64,000 nt of DNA, from contig CM066995.1 of NCBI GenBank assembly GCA_033977485.1, forward strand, positions 50,157,162 to 50,221,161. Direction: 5' to 3'. The notes beneath the pieces were generated by a model. It was not told where the DNA came from. It worked only from the letters and a program-made list of their open reading frames with translations, and searched no databases. Both the position numbers and the translations under genes were made by a program. Source of the stretch: Hydrangea macrophylla (lineage: Eukaryota > Streptophyta > Magnoliopsida > Cornales > Hydrangeaceae). Shown one piece after another: positions 35,569 through 46,449 of the stretch. Every line of letters begins with the position of its first letter. Position 1 is the stretch's first letter.

Positions 35569-35870
35569 TAAGAAAACTTTCAACACTTATTTTGTTTCAG
35601 TGCGTTTGATAACGTATCACTTAATTGAAAATGCAAATAAAAAACCACTGAAAACTTTAAGTGAAAAATTTCTACTGAAAATAATCACTGAATGCAATTT
35701 ATTTCAGTACCTGAAAAAATTGTTTTCAGTATTGTAAATTCAATCGCTTAAAATTTTTAGTATTTAAAATTCAGCACTTAATTTTCAATACTTAATTTCA
35801 ATTTTATCAAACGCACCCTAAATCTCTATCTCTCTCTCATTTCCCCCCTCTTCTGAGCATCATCAACATG
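35569..35870. repeat. Tandem partial duplication of the preceding MITE
   Basis: About 296 bp from AAACTTTCAACACTTATTTT to CTCTTCTGAGCATCAT repeats 35275-35568 including flanking CTCATTTCCCCCCTCTTCTG. Only one terminal repeat is present, so it arose by local duplication, not transposition. Confidence 0.75.
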
Positions 35871-36872
35871 AGAAATTTATGAATGGAACCCAAAACATTG
35901 GAAGGGTACAAAACAAGAACTCCACCCCAACCAAACAACCCTTACTGAAACTAAAGACACAAGACTTCCCATACCTAGCACCCTGTAGATTGACTCATCC
36001 TAATTAAATAGCCTAATTTGCTATTTCGTGGGCATCCAAAGTTCCAAACGCATCCTATATATCCATTCACTTCATGATGGTCTCATTACCAAGACTCCGT
36101 TTGCTTCATAGATTTAGAGAAGAAAAAAACAGGTATAGCAATACGAAACCGTTTTCCTAATATTTACCATTTTGTTTTATTTCATGTTTAAAAAACACTA
36201 TAAATTAAACATTTTAAGATCAGTAAGAATTCAAGAAGAAACGAAAGTGACTCAAAGATTAATTTTTAAATATTAATTTGATCATAGTCTATTTTCATTC
36301 TTATTTTACTCACTATTTTCTATCAGAACCAAAATACAGAAAAGTGTTTTCTTTTATACTAATTTTATTTCAATTTTTTTTCATGAAATCCGTGAAGCAA
36401 AAGAAGCCTAAAATATTATGGTAGAATGATTTCACCCTATGTCCTCCACATCTACAGTTTCTCTAACATACAAAATGTTGTATAACTTATTGCCTTGTCT
36501 ATGCTTGATAGTAAATCCATAAGATAAATATCATGAAAAAAGGCAAGTTTATTGGAGTAGCAAAAATCTGATCAAAGCATGAAAAGGACGCTTCTAGATA
36601 TGCCTCATGAAAAAAACGCACAAGAACAAATTATTGTCCTTGTTAGTTAGATAATGTGTCAAATTCTTCATTTAATATTCAAGAAGAATACCATCCACTA
36701 ACGAACATTAGCGCATATATATATATATATATATATACCCCCACCATTGATGCAAGGTGCACAAAACTGACAATTGTCACATGGAGTCACAAAACCCACT
36801 TGTCTATATTCCAAACAAAGGTTCCCAATGTCATGGAGCGTGGGGACGTCAAAGAGGCAACAAGCATCCTTG
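35871..36872. other. Intergenic DNA, no gene seen
   Basis: AT-rich, with a TA microsatellite at about 36716-36737. Overlapping ORFs on both strands at 36656-37002 cross the hAT and LTR junctions and are not genes. Confidence 0.45.
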
Positions 36873-36974
36873 CTTACAAGCATGGTTTAGAAAATGGGAC
36901 CGGCCAGGCAAGTTCAACCGGTTGAACTGCCGATCGGTCGAAATTCTGATTTGGTTAGCACGAATAATTGTTAT

Positions 36975-37844
36975 TAATGATGTTAAAATTTGGTTAAAAT
37001 AAATTAAAGCAATGTAACGGGAGAGAGAGTGAGAGACTGATTTTTTTGTATGTGGTTCGGCCATGTTAATGAAGGAACCTATATACACGGCTGTGTTTCA
37101 GCACGTTCACTATACTGTAAGGCCTCGTTTGTTTCGCAGGACTAACGGAGGGATAGAGGGGGATTGGACTAATAGTCCATTTTAATCAAATAGTCCAGCA
37201 TTTGGCATCGCTATGGAGCACAGGACTAATTGTCCATTTTAAAAGAATAGTCCCCCATATGGGGGACTAAGTTATACCATGGGGGAGGTGGTATTAGTAG
37301 TCCCGGGACTATTTCTTAAAAAGGACTAATTGTCCAATCCCACCTCTGCCATCCAAACGTGGACTAAAAGAGCCGGGGGCCTGTGGTGAATCAACAATCT
37401 GGAGCTACCGTAGACCGGCCGGGCATGTTGATGAATGCTATAGGGGTGCTGTGTACACTGAAAAGTCTGCCCCTTCAATGGGGAGTGAGAGGTCTCTTTT
37501 ATAGATATAAGAGACCTACTCGTATATGGATGAGGAAACATAATCCAATTGAGCTTGGTTAGCATTAATTTTGGGGGTTTCCTAATTAGATTAGAAAATA
37601 GTTTGCACTTTCCATTAGTCTTCTACCTTGAGTAGGAAACTGCCTGTAATGCTCGGGATCATGCTTGTGGGCCCGGATGAGCTGTTCCCGCAGTGGGATG
37701 TGCCTGTGCGGTCTTCCCGACCTATTAACCGGGTCATGGATGAACCACTCGGGAGGCATCAGGTGGACCAAACCGCTCAGGATGATGCTTGTCAATAGTT
37801 GCAGAATAGAACCGCTCGGGCACAGGCTAATTGTGGATGTATTT
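36975..37844 (-). repeat. 3' LTR of copy B, containing a MITE
   Basis: Matches 57532-58118 after removal of 37121-37367. Terminal bases are mutated (TAATGATG for TGATGATG at the left, TGTATTT for TGTATCA at the right). Confidence 0.85.
37121..37364. mobile_element. 244 bp Tourist/Harbinger-like MITE in the LTR of copy B
   Basis: It is flanked by TAA at 37118-37120 and 37365-37367. The other LTR reads ACTGTAAAAGAG across this point, so the junction is exact. Ends GGCCTCGTTTGTTTCGCAG and, reverse-complemented, GTCCACGTTTGGATGGCAG match at about 14 of 19 bases. The interior is rich in GGACTA/TAGTCC inverted words. Confidence 0.85.
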
Positions 37845-38863
37845 GTTGCCCCCTATTTTCAAGGTTGGTTGGATGCTATATTGGGGCCAGTTTGGAAATC
37901 TTCCTGATACCAGTCTGAGTGCTCGGGGAAGCTGCCTCGGGGCTTCTGAGCTTGGTGAGTACTCAAGAACTGGCTGAGAGTTGAGACCCAGCCTAACTCG
38001 GTACCTTTAAGTACTCGAAAACTGACCGGGAGTTGAGATCCGACCGAATTCGGAGTCTTTGAATGCTCGGGAAGTGATCAAGAGTTGAGACTCAACCTAC
38101 TTCGGAGTCTTTGAATGCATTAGCTTCCAGGATGCTTATCTTCTATCCGTAAACCTTCGTCAAGGTTGTAGGCAAAAGAATTTGACCATGTTGGAAAAGT
38201 CGACCTAAAGCGTATGGTTTTAGGGTCCTTTTCTGTTAACTCCCTAGGATGGTTGTCTTCCGCGCAGCCAGCCTTCGTCAAGACTGTTGGGACAAGAGCT
38301 TGACCATATTGGTGGAGACGACCTAGAGCGTGTCGTTGTAGGGTAATTTTAACTCCTCTATCGTGGGCCAACCTAAGAGATTTTAGTCACCTCTATCGTC
38401 GGTTTGGACCTAAGTGGAGTTAATGCCTCTGAGTACTATAGGTGCTCGGGTTGTCCAAGATTTTGACTTGGTTATCCGCGAGGCTTGTAGATACCCGGTG
38501 TGATTGCCTGTTTAGTTCATTACGCCATCTTGCCCCCAAACTTTCGCTAAGACGAGGGTCTTACAGAGACTATGACTGTAGGTAACTGACCTAGAACATG
38601 GTGGTTGCAGGGTCTTTCGAAGCTTGCCATCATCAGCTACCTAGGGGTTTGCCCCCATCGTCGATTGGACCTAAGCGAAGCCTGTGCCTCGGAGTTAAAG
38701 GTCTTTGGATACCTCGAGGTTAGGACCGAGGTCTTTGTATGCATCGGGGTTAGGCTCGAGATCTTTGTATGAGATTTCTGACAATCGGTGGAGTCTCATG
38801 TGGTGATCAGGCAAGTACCACTACAGTCGGGCTCATCTAGGATGATAGATACAGGGGGTCGGA
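37845..38863 (-). other. Non-coding 3' region of copy B
   Basis: Corresponds to 20581-21703 of copy A in reverse, with GACTCCGAATTC/TCAACTC-type repeats. No pol motif on either strand. Confidence 0.7.
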
Positions 38864-39195
38864 TCAGGATCGTCGGGCTCTTGATTTCTCTATGCTGGAG
38901 ACAAAGTTGGAACTGCTTGATCCTGACCGATGTGAACTGGGGGTCGGGTTAGGGCTGCCAGACTCAGACCACTGTGAGCTGGAAGAACTGTCAAAACTCT
39001 CGGGCTGATCTCGCTTTTGCTTACTTCTGGAAGATTCGTTGCTTTCTTGCCCGGGATCTTTGATCTTTAGAAATTCTTCAGTGTCAATGTATTTTTCAAC
39101 AATTTCTGCGAGTTTAACCAAGGTTACTGGTTGATTTCTGTGACACGACGCGGCGCACTTGGTGTGTTGAACTCCTAAGCAGAAGTCTATAATAG
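38864..39195 (-). pseudogene. gag: C-terminal half of copy B gag
   Basis: Continues the frame broken at 56471: FCLGVQHTKCAASCHRNQP, KYIDTEEFLKIKDPGQESNE, then a Ser-rich tail with SSRSKQKRDQP, matching the copy A gag. The ATG at 39223 in the open frame lies in the inserted LTR and is not its start. The tail reaches the native stop. Confidence 0.8.
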
Positions 39196-39200
39196 CGGCG

Positions 39201-39895
39201 TGATGGGAATCATAGTGGACCACAGCTTAAAGATGATCATTTGCAAGTTCCAGATGGGCCAATCACAAGGTCAAGAGCTAAGAAGATCAACGAAGCAATG
39301 CAAGGACTGGTGCAATCCACTTGGGCAAAGCTCATAAACTTATTATGCAAGGCCCCAACATTTAACACGGGCTTGAAGGAAGAAGAATCAGTTCTAGTTC
39401 ATGTGATACAAGCTACAGAAGGGGTGGAATAGCTTATTGGATTTTTATAGACTTTAATTTTTTATGTTTCTACGGTTTTGGCATGTGGGCCTATTTTATT
39501 TTTTTAAGTAGACATTTATTTAGCTTTAAACATGCAGTTTAAGTTGTTTTGGGCTTGAGTATTTAGCCCATGTCTTTTATTTTCGTTGAATGCCTTTTTG
39601 GCCCAAGGGTTTCTTATAAGGGATTAAAAGAAATAACTTTGTAGCAGCTTGGAGATCATACAACGTGAATGAAATTTATTTTCTGGAGAGCTATTCAGTT
39701 TTCTCTGCTTGTTCTTGATTGAACAATCTGAACTTATCAAAGGCATTCCCTTTGTGGCGTTCAAACCAAATCTGGGTTCTTGAAACAGGATTTCAACGGG
39801 TCTAGATCATCTTTGTGACTTGATTGTTAGCTTTCTTGGGTGAATTACAATCTGATCATGGGTTCAAGGAATATCAATTCCACGGGTTCACATCA
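39201..39895 (+). repeat. 5' LTR of the CRM-like element
   Basis: TGATGGGAAT to GGTTCACATCA. It contains a second copy of the polyprotein C-terminus (open frame 39241-39432, GPITRSRAKKINEAMQGL), as expected when the ORF extends into the LTR. Confidence 0.9.
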
Positions 39896-39897
39896 TT

Positions 39898-39910
39898 TGG
39901 TATCAGAGCT
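39898..39910 (+). promoter_or_regulatory. Primer binding site (initiator Met tRNA)
   Basis: TGGTATCAGAGCT two bases after the 5' LTR, complementary to the 3' end of plant initiator Met-tRNA. Confidence 0.85.
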
Positions 39911-40690
39911 TAGGCTCCAAATCAGGTCTGATTTATCCATTTTATTTCGTGTTCTTGTGTCTGTTTCTCATTTTTTTTCTGTTCTGTTATTTTCGTGATC
40001 TTGTTTCATCTCGTCTTTCTGTTCAATTCATGTTCTATTCTTTTCGTGTTCTTGTTTTAGTTCGTGTTCGTGTTCGTGTTCGTGTTCTTTATTACAATCT
40101 GGAATTTCGTGTTTAGGGTTGCGAATCTGATCTGCGATTTTTTTTTTCTCTTGCTACTTCGTGTTCGTTCATCCTCGTGATTTAGGGTTATTTTGGTGCT
40201 TCACGAACATGAACTGTGAAGTCGCCCTGATTATTAAAAAAAAAAAAACAAAAGAAAAGAAAAGAGGAGAAAAAAAAAAAAGAAAGGGAAGAGAAGAGAT
40301 CGGGTCCGAAAAAAAAAATAAAAAAAAAATTAATAAAATTATTCGTGATTTTTTTCTTTTATTCCTCTCGAAATCTGATTTCTTGTTTCGTTTGCCCTCG
40401 TTGTATATTTTCTTGAGATCCGTGTCATTTTTTTTTCCTATTACTTCCTTGTTTCTAGAATCTATTGCTGGCTGGGATAAAACAAGGTTGTGTCTTGATT
40501 TAGTTCAATTAGTTCTTGAAAGAACTTGAAAGGGAAAACAATTGAGGTAAAAGGAAAGAGTGTGTGAGACTAATTTCGGGAAAAAGCCAATCAGAGTGAA
40601 ACACGAGTGGAGTGACAATTTTTTAGCGTAAACACGTAAGGGAGTGTGTGAGGTTTTATCACTAATATTCTTGTTTTGCAGCACATTAAA
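39911..40690 (+). other. CRM-like leader
   Basis: Non-coding, with TTCGTG repeats (40050-40090) and A-runs (40238-40335). CTTGTTTTGCAG ending at 40681, just before the gag ATG, looks like a splice acceptor. The ORF at 40161-40529 is low complexity and not called. Confidence 0.5.
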
Positions 40691-42274
40691 ATGGATGACT
40701 CAACACCTAGATGGGAGGTAGATAACACAACCTTTATGTTACAGGCCATGCAACGACAGTTTGAACGGTTGAATTTGGTATTGGAGGAGGTAAGGGATAG
40801 GATGGATCAACAAGATGTAGTGATTCAAAATCTAAAAGGTGGGCGTGATGGGAGGAGACGTGAGCCTAGAGTTGAAAATGAGTATGAGATCGAAGAAGAA
40901 GATGAAGAGGATGAGGAAGACGTATTATCTGATGTTGGTAGGGGAGGAATGGGTAGACCTAGAGGAGGTAGGCGTAGAAGAGGACCTAGGGGAAATCCAA
41001 GGGGTCGAGATGGGGTACATAGGAACCTTGAGAGCATCAAAATGAAAATACCATCTTTCCAAGGGAGGAATGACCCTGAAGTGTATTTAGAGTGGGAGAA
41101 GAAAATAGAGTTGATTTTTTATTGTCATAACTACTCAGAGGAGAAGAAGGTGAAGCTGGCGGTAATTGAATTCACTGATTATGCAATTATTTGGTGGGAT
41201 TAATTAATGACCTATAGGAGGAGGAATCATGAAAGACCTGTAGAAGCATGGGGAGAGCTGAAAGCTCTCATGAGGAGGCGATTTGTACCTAGCCACTACT
41301 ACAGAGACCTCTTCCAAAAGTTACAAAACCTTTCACAAGGGTCCCGGAGTGTGGAGGAATACCATAAGGAGATGGAGGTGGCTATGATTCGGGCTAATGT
41401 AGAGGAGGATCGAGAGGCCACAATGGCTAGATTTTTAAGTGGTTTGAATAGGGATATAGCCAATGTAGTTGAGTTGCAGCATTATGTAGAGGTAGAGGAC
41501 ATGGTGCACATTGCTATGAAGGTGGAGAAGCAATTAAAAAGAAAGGGGGCAGCAAGGTATACTTCAGTTTCTAGCACTCCTTGGAAACCAAAGTGGGAAA
41601 GGAATGACCGAGCTGTAGTAAAGGGAAAGACCGAACCACCTAAAAAAAAAGATGATGGGACTAGCAAGAACAAATCCAAGGTAGAGTTGCAACCTTCAAG
41701 GAATAGAGATATCAAATGTTTTAAATGTTTGGGTTTGGGGCATATAGCGTCTCAATGTCCAAACAAGCGGGTGATGATTATGCGTGACAATGGGGAGGTG
41801 ATGACTGAAGGTGTAGACGATAGTGATGGAGTATCTGATGCTAGTGATGATGATGGATTGGAATACCCCGTAGAAGGTGAGTCTCTTGTTGCCAGGCGTG
41901 CTCTCAATACACAAATGAAGGTAGATGATATGGAGCAGCAGAGAGAAAACATATTTCATACTAGATGCTATGTAAATAACAAGGTGTGTAGTATGATTAT
42001 AGACGGGGAAAGTTGCAGCAATGTAGCTAGTACCACTTTAGTTGAGAAGTTGAACTTACCTTTGCTGAAGCATCCTAGACCTTATAAGTTGCAGTGGTTG
42101 AATGAGTGTGGAGAGGTTAAGGTCAGTAAGCAGGTTTTGGTGGCCTTCTCTATTGGGAGGTGTAGTGACGAGGTGCTTTGTGATGTAGTTCCTATGCATA
42201 CTGGCCATATTTTGTTGGGGAGGCCGTGGCAGTATGATAGGAGAGTGATGCATGATGGGTTTAGGAACCGATAA
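40691..42274 (+). pseudogene. gag: CRM-like gag and protease
   Basis: The ATG at 40691 (MDDSTPRWEVDN) is preferred to 40676, which lies in the acceptor-like sequence. The gag domain reads PEVYLEWEKKIELIFYCHNY, then a TAA at 41201-41203 where family members have Gln (WWDQL). It continues FVPSHYYRDLFQKLQNLSQG and ANVEEDREATMARFLSGLNR. The zinc knuckle CFKCLGLGHIASQC lies near 41721. The protease site reads IIDGESCSNVAS, where the usual DSG/DTG triad is altered to DGE. HILLGRPWQYDRRV follows. A TAA at 42272-42274 then stops the frame where Tyr is expected. Confidence 0.85.
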
Positions 42275-43151
42275 AGCTTTGAAAAAGATGGAAAAACAAT
42301 CAAGCTTGCTCCTTTAACCCCAAAACAGGTCTATGAGGACCAACTGAAACAAAAAAGTGAGGTTGAGCAAAAAAGAAACATGAGAGAAAAGAAAAATGAG
42401 AGTGAGAGAAAAATTTCAAGAAAAAGAGAGAGTGAAAAAGAAAATAGAGAAATGGGTGAGAAAAAAGAAAAGGGAGTGGAGTCAAGAGAGAAAAAAGAAA
42501 GAGAGTCTGTAGAGAGAAAAGAAAAGACAAAATTGAGTTTTTATGCAAAAGAGAGTGAGGTTAAGAGGGCATTTTTAGCAAATCAACCTGTGATTCTTCT
42601 TGTTTACAAAGAATGTTATCTTAATCTTGATGAAACTAACCAATATCTTCCTAGTTTGGCTATTTCTTTGTTGCAAGAGTTCGAGGATGTATTTCCGGAG
42701 GAGATGCCGAGTGGGTTGCCGCCCATTAGAGGCATTGAGCATCAAATTGATTTGGTACCCGGGGCTGTTTTTCCAAACCGACCAGCCTATAGGAGCAATC
42801 CGGAGGAGACAAAGGAGCTTCAAAGGCAAGTTGAAGATTTAATGAGCAATGGGTACGTAAGAGAGAGCATGAGCCCATGTGCAGTACCAGTGCTACTAGT
42901 GCCAAAGAAGGATGGGACTTGGAGGATGTGCGTTGATTGCAGAGCTGTCAATAATATCACGGTAAAGTATCGTCATCTCATTCCTCGTTTAGATGATATG
43001 CTTGATGAATTGCATGGTTCATGTATTTTCAGTAAAATAGATCTTAAAAGTGGATACCATCAAATAAGAATGAAAAAGGGAGATGAGTGGAAAACTGCAT
43101 TTAAGACTAAATATGGACTTTATGAATGGTTAGTTATGCCATTTGGACTTA
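42275..43151 (+). pseudogene. pol: CRM-like pol, N-terminal part (RT fingers and palm)
   Basis: In the same frame after the stop at 42274 there is a Lys/Glu-rich linker (42360-42540). Then [72 protein letters not shown] and [12 protein letters not shown]. The frame breaks at the Tekay-like insertion within codons Thr-Asn; the same CAAAT appears at 53642. The catalytic YFDD box lies on the far side. Confidence 0.9.
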
Positions 43152-43258
43152 CAAATTGTAATACCCTGTATTTTTGTAATATATTATGTGAATAAGACCC
43201 TGTATGCTTCTTTTAATACTTGTTTGAGCTTGGCCTTACCTTGGTATAATTTGGATAC

Positions 43259-44021
43259 CAATCGATTGACAAGTTTTCCAATCGATTGCCTTGCTTTGGA
43301 TACCAATCGATTGAACTTTATATCAATCGATTGATTGTATCAATCGATTGACACTTATGTCAATCGATTGGAGGCAGCTGGGCAGATTCTTTTGCTCTGG
43401 ATGGGGAAAGGCCACGTGAACACTCTCTCCTTATATATACCAGCCCTTTTCCTGCGTTTTTCTTATTAGAAAAATCAGTGAGAGTGAGAGGGAGTGTTTG
43501 TGTGTGTGTGTTATGTATATATAAACACTTATATATATACATATATATATACATGTATTCATACACTCACACACACACATCCATGGACTGAGATAAGAAG
43601 GAAGAAGAGGAGAAGATCAGAAAGAAGAAAGAAGGAGAAAGAGAAGAGAGTAGAGGGAAAGAGAGGGAAACCACCATTGAAGCTCCAAGCTTCAAAACAC
43701 AACCAAACACGCCCTTAACGTCTAAGGTGAGTTTTAAACTCACTTGGTAGCTTGATATTGGTGTTAGAACATGCTTGAATGAAAAAATGGAGAAGAAACC
43801 ATGTATTCCCGTTTATATGTTGCTGGGCAGTCTTCTCTGTGAAGAAGAAGAAGTGTCAATCGATTGATATCTATACCAATCGATTGACATCTTTCATGTT
43901 CCAATCGATTGACATTTTATGCAATCGATTGACATGGATTGTGGTCCAATCGATTGAACTTTTTATCAATCGATTGACACTCCTTTTATACCAATCGGTT
44001 GACATCTATACCAATCGATTG
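43259..44021 (+). repeat. Fourteen CAATCGATTG palindromes in two clusters (5' LTR)
   Basis: Starts at 43259, 43279, 43304, 43324, 43341, 43361, then 43857, 43877, 43902, 43922, 43947, 43967, 43992 (CAATCGGTTG) and 44012. They flank the promoter. The 3' LTR has the same fourteen, with one variant CAACCGATTG. Single-copy spacers differ in length, so this is not a simple tandem repeat. Confidence 0.95.
43413..43440 (+). promoter_or_regulatory. LTR core promoter: G-box and TATA box
   Basis: CACGTG at 43413-43418 and CTTATATATAC at 43430-43440 are spaced as in plant light- or stress-responsive promoters. The same pair is in the 3' LTR at about 51668 and 51685. Confidence 0.75.
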
Positions 44022-44887
44022 GCAGTTACAGTTTACTATTTTACTTGTTTAGTTAATGTAATAACTGTTTAGTTGTTTATTTACTGTTCAGTATTTCCCA
44101 GCATGCTTTATTATTGTAATACAGACATGATAACGAGATAATGCAGCGTAGGATCGTAGTAATAACAAGACGATCGAATAATGTTTATAATGTTAGATAA
44201 CGGAATAGTTGTGAATCCTTTGGAGTTAACGTTCATTTCGTTCAGAGTAGTCGGGCCACATTGGGATTGTCATGTATCGGTGATAGAGTTGAACTTAAGT
44301 AGGTTTGCTAAGATTCGGGAAATTTGCGTGGGCGGGCTTTGGTCGATCATATGTTCTTAAAAGCGGTAGACAGACGAAGGTGTCTATGACTTGCGGTGAA
44401 CCGGACCATTTGCCCTAAGATAGCCAGATGATCTAATCATATGTTTTTAAAAGCGGTAGACAGACGAAGGTGTCTATGACATGATGTGGACCGTGATCAC
44501 TGGTAGACGTCGCTAAGTCGTGGCATAGAATGATGTACTGTTGTTTAAAGCGTTATATCCCTGACATACGGTGGACTGTGCATATGTTCTTAAAAGCGGG
44601 GGATGGACTAACGTGGTATCCATGACATGCGGTGAACTGTGCATATGTTCTTAAAAGCGGTGGATGAGCAATGGTGTGTTATAGAGTTGAACTACTGTCG
44701 AGTCTGTTCCCCTATCTAGACGTGTTATCGATCTTATAATGAGTAAGACATTAGTAATCGGATCATTGGTTTGATTAAAGAAGTTACCCTCACAGAACTC
44801 TAACTTGTTGCGGCTTATAACTTGTAATAACTTCAATAGTTGATACCCTGTTAGTATCTAACTCACTCGGCTTTCATTAAGCTGACG

Positions 44888-45063
44888 GCGTTTATGCCGC
44901 TAGACATTTCTACGTTCCAGCGCACCCTGGTTATGACTATACAGGTGAAGGGCCCGCAGGAGAAGACTACCATGCTAGTGACGATGTCCCCATGGAGGAT
45001 TTCCCCGACGGAGGTCAGGCCGAAGAAGACTACTACGCCGAGGACTACCTTTATGCCAACTGA
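44888..45063 (+). other. Acidic open frame inside the LTR
   Basis: An open frame of about 57 codons with no in-frame ATG until near its middle reads, in part, FYVPAHPGYDYTGEGPAGED and EEDYYAEDYLYAN, ending at TGA 45061-45063. It is kept in the 3' LTR (53154-53329) with two substitutions. It may be an exon or chance; no known family. Confidence 0.35.
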
Positions 45064-45382
45064 AGACTAGACTAGAATTGTAGCTAATGGTCGTTACCGT
45101 TTTAGAATCTTTTTGTAGTCAGGCATATGTTGCCTTGGCATTTGTACTTCCGATGCCTTATATTTGATTCGAGACTCTGATATGTAATAGATAGTAACTT
45201 CTGTTGACTTTGTGATACGTTGTGATCAGAACCTAGACTTCATTATTGTTACACTATTACTTCTTGTTGCTTAGTACTGCGTGGTGTGGACAATCATGTG
45301 ACTTCACCCGTCGCTGCCTTTGGACCCAAAAAGGAAATTTATTTTTCTCTATTTTTGCCGTTCCGGGGCGTGACAGGATTTT

Positions 45383-45400
45383 TGGTATCAGAGCCTAGGT
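45383..45400 (+). promoter_or_regulatory. Primer binding site (initiator Met tRNA)
   Basis: TGGTATCAGAGCCTAGGT lies seven bases after the 5' LTR end. Confidence 0.9.
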
Positions 45401-45513
45401 TGTATACCTTTTCGTTCACAGATTGTCCCACACCATCTGGTCCTAGAACCTCGAGATTCTATAGATGAGTATTAAGATTAGTTCTGACTTAAGGTAGTCC
45501 TTTTTCAGGTAGC

Positions 45514-46449
45514 ATGGCACCGCCGCTGTTCGTTCCAGACGAGTTTGGAGGACACTATGTGTATGAGAGGAGTATTGCTCCAGCAGACCCAGAGTACTAT
45601 GCCTGGAAGGTTAGGCAGAGAGCTATTGCAGAGACAGAGCGAGACATGCGGATTGAGCAGCAGAGATTTGGGACCCAGGACCCAGAAGTGGTACGTCAGG
45701 AGATGATCTACCGCAAGGAGACCTTCAAACGCATCGAGGAGGATTCTCTACTGATGTTACGAGACCGTTCTTCGTACCAGGTTCTACTTGCAGAGGTTAG
45801 GGCAGCACCTCCACCCCCACCAGAAGAAGACATGGCTGATGCACCCCCAGCAGATGAGGATCCGGAGGATGATGATGAGAGTGATGGCGATGATGAGCCA
45901 GAGGATGCAGATGAGGAGATGGAGGATGAGGAGGACGAGGACACCGATGACGAGGAGCCGGAGTATGATCCAGAGGAGGAGGACCCCATGGACCCAGCCG
46001 GTATGGACGTGCCAGTTGGCGTAGATATTGTAGTTGCAGAGGGCTATCCGATAGAGGGAGAGGAGGTAGCCGCAGACGATGATGCAGGTGATGATGCAGT
46101 AGTACCAGTCTTACCCGGAGGTGTTATAGCACAGCTGGCAGCTGAGTGGGTCGCAGAGATGGCTGCACATCCCTATGGATTTGAGATTGGAGCACCGAAG
46201 TTGGCACAGGCTATGGTACAGGCTGAGGCACTTGCAGCCGCATTTGATGCAGCCCAGGCTGACATGGCCGCTGATGCAGGGGATTTGGGAGCTGTTGTGG
46301 ACCATGATGGACCCGAGCTGATCGAGGATGTTGTGATAGAGGATGAGGACATGATGGATGACGATGATATGGATGAGGATGATGTTTTGTCTGAGGTTGC
46401 CCCAGAGGACGAGGCTTCCATCTATGGATCCGATGTGGACAACTTTTGA
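45514..46449 (+). CDS. Extra acidic ORF (311 aa) between 5' LTR and gag
   Basis: An intact frame from ATG 45514 to TGA 46447-46449, same strand as gag. Residues 1-97 are mixed and charged (MAPPLFVPDEFGGHYVYERS at the start, helical-looking and Arg/Glu-rich at 30-95). Residues 98-103 are a Pro run, and 104-160 are almost all Asp/Glu. An Ala-rich, probably helical segment fills 203-262. A second acidic tail 264-298 ends in IYGSDVDNF. No signal peptide, membrane segment or zinc finger is seen. I recognise no family. Chromoviruses normally lack such an ORF. A splice-acceptor-like TTTTTCAG ends at 45508, six bases before the ATG. Purifying selection is suggested only by the frame remaining open while pol is broken. 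The product could be nuclear, given the histone-chaperone-like acidity, but that is a guess. Confidence 0.7.
   Translation: MAPPLFVPDEFGGHYVYERSIAPADPEYYAWKVRQRAIAETERDMRIEQQRFGTQDPEVVRQEMIYRKETFKRIEEDSLLMLRDRSSYQVLLAEVRAAPPPPPEEDMADAPPADEDPEDDDESDGDDEPEDADEEMEDEEDEDTDDEEPEYDPEEEDPMDPAGMDVPVGVDIVVAEGYPIEGEEVAADDDAGDDAVVPVLPGGVIAQLAAEWVAEMAAHPYGFEIGAPKLAQAMVQAEALAAAFDAAQADMAADAGDLGAVVDHDGPELIEDVVIEDEDMMDDDDMDEDDVLSEVAPEDEASIYGSDVDNF

Larger units (their letters stand above)
43157..45375 (+). repeat. 5' LTR of the Tekay-like element
   Basis: TGTAATACCC to GGGGCGTGACA. In order: six CAATCGATTG palindromes (43259-43370), G-box and TATA, a CT/TG-rich leader, a donor-like AAGGTGAGT (43724-43732), eight more palindromes (43857-44021), four copies of CATATGTTCTTAAAAGCGG (about 44350-44660), and an acidic open frame (44888-45063). 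Confidence 0.92.

Noticed and set aside
40161..40529. 122-aa Lys-rich ORF in the CRM-like leader
   Set aside because: Encoded by A-runs in a 5' leader, with no similarity to gag or known proteins.
45708..46421. Ser-rich and other minus-strand or shifted ORFs over the acidic ORF
   Set aside because: They are shadows of GAT/GAG-rich codons of the sense frame.
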